From: Reticulitermes lucifugus
Lineage: Eukaryota; Arthropoda; Insecta; Blattodea; Rhinotermitidae
Reading direction: 5' to 3'
Assembly (NCBI GenBank): GCA_026260175.1
Contig: JAKCWW010004938.1
Coordinates: forward strand, 1-38,569
DNA length: 38,569 nt
The translations under genes were made by a program, and so were the position numbers. Each line of letters begins with the position of its first letter. Position 1 is the stretch's first letter. Of the stretch, positions 34,501-38,569 are shown piece after piece. The notes beneath the pieces were generated by a model. The model was given only the letters and a program-made list of their open reading frames with translations, was not told the DNA's origin and did no database searches.

Positions 34501-37500
34501 GGAGGCAATATTCTCAACCTGGAGAAACCAGATTTGATAATGGGTCAGAAGGGTCTGCTGAGAGCTCTATCATCATCACAGCTGGTATCAGTTAGAACTT
34601 TGCCACAGAATATACTGTACCACCTTCTTGTCAACCTTCCATCAGGCATGCCTGTGCAAAGTGCAGCTCTTTTGCAGAAGATGAAAAGGCTTCTGGGTAA
34701 GGCAGCTATTGTAACACATGAAATGGGTATTCAAATTACGTTTTTGGCTGAACATAAAAGTAATTTATATGCTTTGTTGTAATTTGTATTTAATTTTCCT
34801 TAATTCTAATGTCATATCTGGCTACCACCACTTCTCAACAAAATAAGATTGTAAATGGTATACCCTGTGACAGAGTACACAGAATTTACAAAGGCTTCAT
34901 TTACCGAATTATGAAGTTTCATGCTACCTTTGTAAATGTAATTTCAGTTACACATCTATGACAAGTATGGCCTTCCCAGTGCTGATTTTCGTGAAACTCA
35001 CAATGGCTGGACAATATTGTATGGAGATATTTTACACCATATTTTATCATTTACACCCTTGAGAAATAAAGCATGGGTTTTACTGTACTGATTTTTGCAG
35101 CACCCAGAAATTGATTGGCATTGGGTGAAGATCATCCATAACAAATTCTACCCATATTTGTCGAGAGATATGGAAATTGTAGTCAGAATTTTATTTTCTG
35201 CACTTATGTAAAGTGTGATTGTCACTGCGTCTTTTCACAGAACTCATGCTTGCTTGACAACTTTTTATGAAGAACTCTTATATTGACTTGTATGAAAATC
35301 CAGTAAATATTTTAGTAACTGAAACTAGATCGCAGACAGACATACATGATGTGATGAAGGATGTGGTCTTCATATAAAGTATCCTTTTTTTAACTTTATA
35401 AAAAAGCCAAAACGTGGTGGATTGTTGCCAGTGTCAGTAAGAAGACAAATGAAACGCACTTTAAGCATGACAGTTCTTCCTAAATATTTTGTTAGAATCA
35501 AGAGCATTTATAAAGTTGCAGAAACCCAATGAAACTGCAAAAACATCACTAACACTAAGTGTTGCAGATTTAGATAGAATAATAAGAATAATGTATTTAA
35601 CAGTTCCAAAGCTCTGTGTATGGAATTGTATATTCACACACTGAAGTTTGTAATAAGGACATAACTGATCTGTGATTTGAACTCCTTACTTTCAATCGTG
35701 TCTTTTTTTTTATATTTTTTTTTATTTTTATTTTTTATTTTTATTTTTATTTTTTGTTATCTGCATAATGGAAGATTAGACTGAAGTTGTATGGAAGTTT
35801 TACAAGGCATAAATTACTGAGGAAAAGTTTTGCTCCAATTGAGCCTCTATACAATTCAGAATGTGACCACAATAATGTAGACTATCCCTAGTCACATTTC
35901 CATGTTCTTAGTTGCCCCATGGCTTGTTCTTTATTCCATGATTTGCGGCCAAATTCATGCAGCAGATATTTACTTGCTTAAGCCTGTTAATTGCAGTCTT
36001 CTGCAACTCAACCCATACCCATATTTTCTCTTTGGAAATCGTCTTATATTGTGTTTACACATTTTTTTTTTTTTTTTTTTGAGATTTAGAAGTAAATAGT
36101 TAAGAGCACATTTTGGCACTGTTCAAAACAGAGTAAATTCTAGAAGTGTTCACTAACAGGGATAATGTATTATGCATATGGGCCTTCCATTCTAATAACA
36201 ATACTTAGAAATTTTAATATCTGAAAAGATGAAATTGTGATTGTTTTATGTGCAAGATGGGCTTCATTTTTTTCACCCAGGCATTGTAACTGGAAAGGTA
36301 GATCTTGAAGAGTAAGAGCTGAAATTTTAAAATTTCGGAGCACAATAATTACTTTTGCATAAAACCATGCAAAGCAGAAGCATTTGGTAATGCTATACCA
36401 AACTTTAACCTCATGACATGATAACACCTTCTCATTTTCCATTTTCTTTGAAGGTGATCGCTGGACTCTGGAAAAAATATTATCAAACACACACCCAAAC
36501 CAATTTTTTGAGATGTTGCCCTCTAGAACAGTGGCAGCAATTGTGGCCAATATGAAAAAGGTACGCGGTTTTGACAAGGTCATCAAAGGACTGCCACAAA
36601 ATACTGTAAGTATTTCTGTTACATTTAAATGAAATGGCATGTTTTTAAGATTGAGTATTTTCATGTGATGCCGTATATTTTCTACAGCTTTCAGTATTAT
36701 TGACTGCTACAAGAAAAAGTCTGCCAAATCTGAATGGCACATGGACATCAGATAATCTCCTGTCTGGTGATTCAAATCTTGCACTCCTAGGACTCACGTG
36801 CAATGACATTTATGCTGTGGAAACTATAGACTTGATTCCTATAATGGAGCACTACAACAGAGTCAGGCAGGCTCTGAACAAGGTACAGAATTATAATTAC
36901 CCAAAGACATGCTTCTTAAAAACACAAATGCATATTTTATTTATTTATTGTTTTAAATTTTTTTGGTCAAAAGGAAGTGTGTGGCTACATTTTTCTGTTT
37001 GTGTTACACAAGAAATTAATGTTATTTGGTACAATATTTTTTCAAGTGTACAAATATCATTTTTGTCTTATGATCAGGCTTGTATATGTTTTAAAATTGT
37101 TGGCCTTAAAAAGGGTGGTTTGCGAAGAGAGTTTTGTGCTCACATTGCACACATAACAAAGTAATATTATTTGCTACATTACTTTCCCTCAAATATGAAA
37201 ATATATACAAAGTGATTTTTTTATGTTACAATAAGGCCTTTCACGTGGAGTTTTTTTAAACATAAAATGACAGGTTTGGAACAAATTTCTGCATATAACT
37301 AGAAAAAAACATTTTTAGAAAAAGCATATATTTTTACTAGATATCAGAAACTAGTCTTCAAAATGTGAATCTGCATTGCTATGTGATTTAATAATTCACG
37401 TGACCTTGCAGTATGGTCATATGAGTAGTTTTCACAGTGCTGTAAATTTGATGCGTATAAAGAGTCTGTGAATCTACTACCAAGTACGAAAACTTCATGT

Positions 37501-37887
37501 ATTAAAGAATTTTTTCAAAGTTTTTTCTACTAATAGGCCAGGTACCTCCACAAGAGCCATCTGAACATCATGTTATTCTGGCAATCTTAAAAAGTGTGAA
37601 CTTTCAGTTTATATCCTGTGGACCATATTGAAAGCAATGATTATGTGCATTTGCAGTAATAAAACCTTATTCCACAATTAGATTTTATGTGGCAGTGATA
37701 TGTTTGTCAATATAAAATGTAAATATAAATAAATGTTAAATTTTTCAGCCTTTTCCCAAGGATCTGCAGTGCTGTTGTCAGATGGCTTTAATGAAATATC
37801 TTGAGATTAAGGCAAGTTTGCTGGGCTTCAAGCATTCTAAACAACTTCTTGACTATTTAGAACCAGCTGAGATTGAGGCAATCGGTG
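22473..37887 (+). CDS. uncharacterised secreted-type, leucine-rich helical protein (partial; 12 exons recognised)
   Basis: Twelve exons join into one open frame of 1,917 nt, and every splice phase agrees. The exons are 22473-22577, 23454-23596, 27689-27817, 28818-29005, 30582-30734, 31833-31938, 32963-33157, 33739-33939, 34486-34696, 36454-36605, 36688-36882 and 37749-37887. The product has 639 residues so far and continues past the window. Amphipathic leucine-rich helices recur, such as PEDFAKLPTSLFLLI, TPDELKQLTAQQLQ and LSPANLLGFNVSQTNFRVL. Six N-glycosylation sequons (NWT, NLT, NVS, NLT, NVS, NGT) and scattered cysteines (including CCC in the last exon) suggest an extracellular protein. 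The FLEGATPDELKQL...LRT pattern weakly recalls mesothelin, stereocilin and otoancorin, which are secreted or membrane-anchored helical-repeat proteins. I have no alignment to back this. The signal peptide exon is not seen. Extra in-frame exons in the larger introns cannot be excluded. Confidence 0.8.
23454..23596 (+). CDS. exon 2
   Basis: It encodes YVLPNRFLQIYESMNEEMKE, then SIRTGRLETMAPEDFAKLPT and SLFLLIP. The acceptor is TTTCTTGTGTAG and the donor is CCA/GTAAGT. The exon starts after a split codon and ends on a whole codon. The other two frames hit stops early, which supports the choice. Confidence 0.85.
23851..24050. mobile_element. decayed copy of the hAT-type MITE at 17021-17258 (in intron)
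   Basis: AAATAAAAGGAAATTCAGTA AATAATTG, then ATAGTTCATAATTTCTGTTTAGGGATGGCCATTGTGATT, follows 17148-17220 closely. Both ends are too diverged to set borders. Confidence 0.6.
24184..24985 (-). mobile_element. 5'-truncated CR1/Jockey-like LINE, 3' end with (AATG)n tail
   Basis: On the minus strand, broken frames read VYYSLCHSIMNYGLKYWGNS, SCHNLFKKFRILPLKSQYIS, FVVNNKDQFIVT, INTRQSTNIHLPQANLA and then FYSLEEYFNVNK. This is the C-terminal order of CR1/Jockey-type reverse transcriptase proteins (YHSLFHS..SYG...WGNS, then SCR.LFK.L.ILPL.SQYI, then H.TR......L..P...L). A 3'-UTR and a tail of AATG/AAAT units follow. There are frameshifts and a stop, so it is dead. It lies antisense in the intron between exons 2 and 3. 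Confidence 0.8.
26694..27058. mobile_element. 365-bp palindromic (fold-back) element with hammerhead-like motifs
   Basis: The outer arms match over about 65 bp (TTCACTATTAATTTGTGAAA on the left; its complement on the right). Inside, 26793-26832 pairs with 26853-26892 (TGTAATCTGTGGTCTTTTGG...). A second hairpin, 26901-26946 against 26951-26996, contains TCGGTTCATCTTTAG and its complement. The whole can fold on itself. It codes for nothing, and an open frame across it is a shadow. The left flank from 26663 resembles the 61-bp insertion at 21087-21147. Confidence 0.75.
27689..27817 (+). CDS. exon 3
   Basis: It encodes SYHLKSVSGSALALLVATSQ, then DVAVAVKVMDNFNIDMFEDF and FTK, 43 whole codons between TTTGCTCCAG and AAG/GTATGA. 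A 4.1-kb intron rich in repeats separates it from exon 2, so an intervening phase-0 exon could have been missed. Confidence 0.85.
28818..29005 (+). CDS. exon 4
   Basis: It encodes LQGVELASQIQDIIAKTLVK, then LLPDVNNWTFPRFRVIEKVG and NPLLACLPSYFLANLTKLEA SK, ending with two bases of a split codon before GTAAGT. It carries sequons NWT and NLT. The helix-turn style (LLACLPSYFLANLTKLEA) is typical of the rest of the protein. Confidence 0.88.
29228..29285. repeat. short imperfect hairpin (possible pogo-like MITE scrap)
   Basis: AAAATTATGATATTCAGCA and TGCTGGATATCATAATTTT pair almost completely around a short loop. CAGTAAAATTATG at the left and CATAATTTTCTG at the right resemble minimal terminal repeats, but TA occurs only on the left. 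Confidence 0.5.
29448..29473. other. C run, ambiguous base and A run
   Basis: A C run is followed by GCAAAA, an N at 29459, and a long A run. The N marks uncertain base calling in a homopolymer. It lies in an intron. Confidence 0.9.
30582..30734 (+). CDS. exon 5
   Basis: After completing the split codon it encodes LFHLRNWLWSNLPTHMWYGK, then TEASKRAWTDLMLRSAYPYN and VSEWSGNEVR. Acceptor is AATTTCAG and donor AG/GTAATA. Sequon NVS is present. Tryptophan is unusually frequent (five). Confidence 0.85.
31553..31700 (-). mobile_element. probable LINE 3'-end scrap with (AATG)n tail
   Basis: (CATT)n at 31555-31581 followed by TACATTCCATCAATCC repeats the layout of the LINE 3' end at 24184, where a CATT tract precedes TTACATTCAAGTCAATTC. 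No coding part is left. Confidence 0.5.
31833..31938 (+). CDS. exon 6
   Basis: It encodes FRYFLEGATPDELKQLTAQQ then LQNTKMLRTKLSRLQ after one base that completes a split arginine codon. Acceptor TTTCATTAG, donor CAG/GTAGGA. The FLEGATPDELKQL segment is the part that most recalls mesothelin-type proteins. Confidence 0.85.
32087..32236 (+). repeat. minisatellite, three units of 50 bp (intron)
   Basis: Unit starts ATTGAACATGATGATTCTAG (32087), ATTGAACACAGTGATTTCTG (32137) and GTTGAAAACAATTGTTCCAG (32187) are exactly 50 bp apart. Units share GT..T..TCACGTGTTCAATCAC-like text in the second half. They are quite diverged. Confidence 0.75.
32963..33157 (+). CDS. exon 7
   Basis: It encodes AQALFSVLYSNRELSSANLT, then DAQLLPVALQLSPANLLGFN and VSQTNFRVLKPLFEQRKASY ATAKQ, 65 whole codons. 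Acceptor TTTCCTTGCAG, donor CAA/GTAAGA. Sequons NLT and NVS are present. Confidence 0.9.
33739..33939 (+). CDS. exon 8
   Basis: It encodes VLESLIAQSVLLGRLKSVES, then ETWGNGIEHLGKFIYVLPAS, ALESYKLSPPTALVQSSIDS and DRITAKQ, 67 whole codons. The acceptor GATGTATAG lacks a strong pyrimidine tract; the donor CAG/GTAAGG is strong. It ends in the same TAKQ residues as exon 7, which hints at an internal repeat. Confidence 0.88.
34486..34696 (+). CDS. exon 9
   Basis: It encodes ARLLTGGNILNLEKPDLIMG, then QKGLLRALSSSQLVSVRTLP, QNILYHLLVNLPSGMPVQSA and ALLQKMKRLL, leaving one base before GTAAGG. Acceptor GCATTTATTAG. This exon is clearly helical and leucine-rich. Confidence 0.9.
35702..35756 (+). repeat. 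T-rich low-complexity tract
   Basis: TTTTTATTTTTA-type sequence in the intron before exon 10, with a shorter T run at 36062-36080. Confidence 0.9.
36454..36605 (+). CDS. exon 10
   Basis: Two bases complete a glycine codon, then DRWTLEKILSNTHPNQFFEM, LPSRTVAAIVANMKKVRGFD and KVIKGLPQNT. Acceptor TTTTCTTTGAAG, donor ACT/GTAAGT. An overlapping 164-codon open frame on the minus strand is taken as a shadow of this exon. Confidence 0.87.
36688..36882 (+). CDS. exon 11
   Basis: It encodes LSVLLTATRKSLPNLNGTWT, then SDNLLSGDSNLALLGLTCND, IYAVETIDLIPIMEHYNRVR and QALNK, 65 whole codons. The intron before it is only 82 bp. Acceptor TTTTCTACAG, donor AAG/GTACAG. Sequon NGT is present. Confidence 0.88.
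37749..37887 (+). CDS. exon 12 (last in window; gene continues)
   Basis: It encodes PFPKDLQCCCQMALMKYLEI, then KASLLGFKHSKQLLDYLEPA and EIEAIG, ending with one base before GTAAGA. There is no stop codon, so the coding region continues beyond 38569 or in an exon not seen in the last 680 bp. The three adjacent cysteines are unusual. Confidence 0.87.
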
Positions 37888-38317
37888 GTAAGAATTTTAA
37901 GCTTGCACTTAGCCATAATGGACAATAACACAATATGAAACTGCATGCAAAATGAAGGGTATTCTTAAGTAAAGTGAACATAACCTGTTTCACAGTTATT
38001 TTTTGTAATATAAACTGAAATTTGGTATATTTTGTTATAAATTAATTTTCAAATAAATAGAGATAATGGGCTGGTGACACATATACTTCATTCCCCCATG
38101 TTAAATTACCATACTTCTTCATCCCCCATTTCAGACATCCTCTTTCTTCAATGTACAATTAGGTAGTAAAATATAAGTATTTTGCCTGGTATAGTATGGA
38201 ACTGCAGAAAGCTTTATCAACCATCCAAACTTTTAAGCCTATTTGGCCTGCTGTGCATATTTTAGATCATAACTTGCACTTCCTTAAAAGTCTTCCTAAG
38301 CATCATATTTGTGTTGG

Positions 38318-38405
38318 TTTAGTTTTTAGTTTTTGTTTTAGTTTAGTTTAGTTTAATTTAGTACAGTATAGTGCAGTATATTATAGTTTTAGTTTAGTTT
38401 AGTTT
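38318..38405 (+). repeat. (TTTAG)n-like simple repeat
   Basis: Irregular TTTAG/TTTAGTTTAG units with a variant section AGTACAGTATAGTGCAGTAT. It is not the insect telomere repeat TTAGG. Confidence 0.85.
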
Positions 38406-38569
38406 ATTCTTTCATCCACTTAGTCACACATGTGACACTGGACAGGTCAATTTAAATTTGCAATTTATAATATTACAAAAACACAAGTTATAAATACATC
38501 AGTATCAATTCAATTCAATTCAATGGGTATTTATTAACGTGCAGACTTAACAGCAACAAGAGCCAATAA
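38406..38569 (-). mobile_element. possible LINE 3'-UTR scrap at window edge
   Basis: The order of a T-rich simple repeat and then ACAGGTCAATTTAAATTTGC AATTTATAATATTAC resembles the 3' ends at 24184 and 31553. A CAATT x4 microsatellite follows at about 38505-38524. The call rests on layout and is weak. Confidence 0.35.

Noticed and set aside
34950..35140. Extra exons after exon 9 (acceptors TTTCAG at about 34949 and TTTTTGCAG at 35100)
   Set aside because: With the required phase both run into a stop within five codons.
36170..36664. 164-codon minus-strand open frame, the longest in the window
   Set aside because: It runs antisense over exon 10, whose splice sites and phase fit the gene. A long antisense frame is expected by chance in such sequence.
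36700..37164. 154-codon plus-strand frame as a single exon
   Set aside because: Only its start is coding (exon 11); after the donor at 36883 the composition becomes intron-like and the phase leads correctly into exon 12.
38318..38405. Telomere-like repeat
   Set aside because: Units are TTTAG, not TTAGG, and irregular.

Overview
The window is eukaryotic and almost certainly comes from an insect. Protein-coding signal is split into short exons with GT/AG borders, and the rest is dense with decayed transposons. The style of the repeats (tRNA-derived SINEs, an RTE-like LINE with a short tandem tail, mariner/IS630 remnants, hAT and pogo-like MITEs) recalls a large cockroach or termite genome. From memory, the LINE and the SINE at 8.7 kb look most like repeats of the American cockroach. 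That species call is an inference.

Bases 1-22,050 contain no gene I can support. They hold, in order: the end of a mariner element (1-260); a pogo/Tigger-like MITE (3100-3283); a SINE with target duplication (3622-3918, minus); an IS630-type transposase remnant (4147-4510, minus); another remnant of that class (7968-8190); two SINEs in opposite orientation (8380-8530 and 8709-8982); tandem and inverted repeats near 9.1-9.5 kb; a LINE scrap (12677-12862); a degenerate minisatellite (13.4-13.65 kb); a repeat near 14.1-14.4 kb; a hAT MITE with target duplication (17021-17258); and a 2.3-kb LINE copy (19706-22041) flanked by a 17-bp duplication. The LINE has lost part of its reverse transcriptase and carries a 61-bp insertion.

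Bases 22,473-37,887 contain one plus-strand gene. Twelve exons could be joined by hand into an uninterrupted frame of 1,917 nt (639 codons), with every splice phase matching. The first of the twelve is less certain. Both gene ends lie outside what I can see: the first exon is missing and the last exon found ends on a splice donor. The protein is leucine-rich, predicted helical, has six N-glycosylation sequons, and weakly recalls the mesothelin/stereocilin/otoancorin group. Its introns contain a truncated CR1/Jockey-like LINE (minus), a second copy of the hAT repeat, a 365-bp palindromic element, a 50-bp x 3 minisatellite, and LINE 3'-end scraps.

Three things stand out. The palindromic element carries two inverted hammerhead-ribozyme-like motifs, and related motifs occur at four more places. 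A 61-bp insertion inside the LINE matches the flank and terminal part of that palindrome. CpG dinucleotides drop sharply from about 22 kb onward, as expected if the gene body is methylated in the germ line and the upstream region is not.
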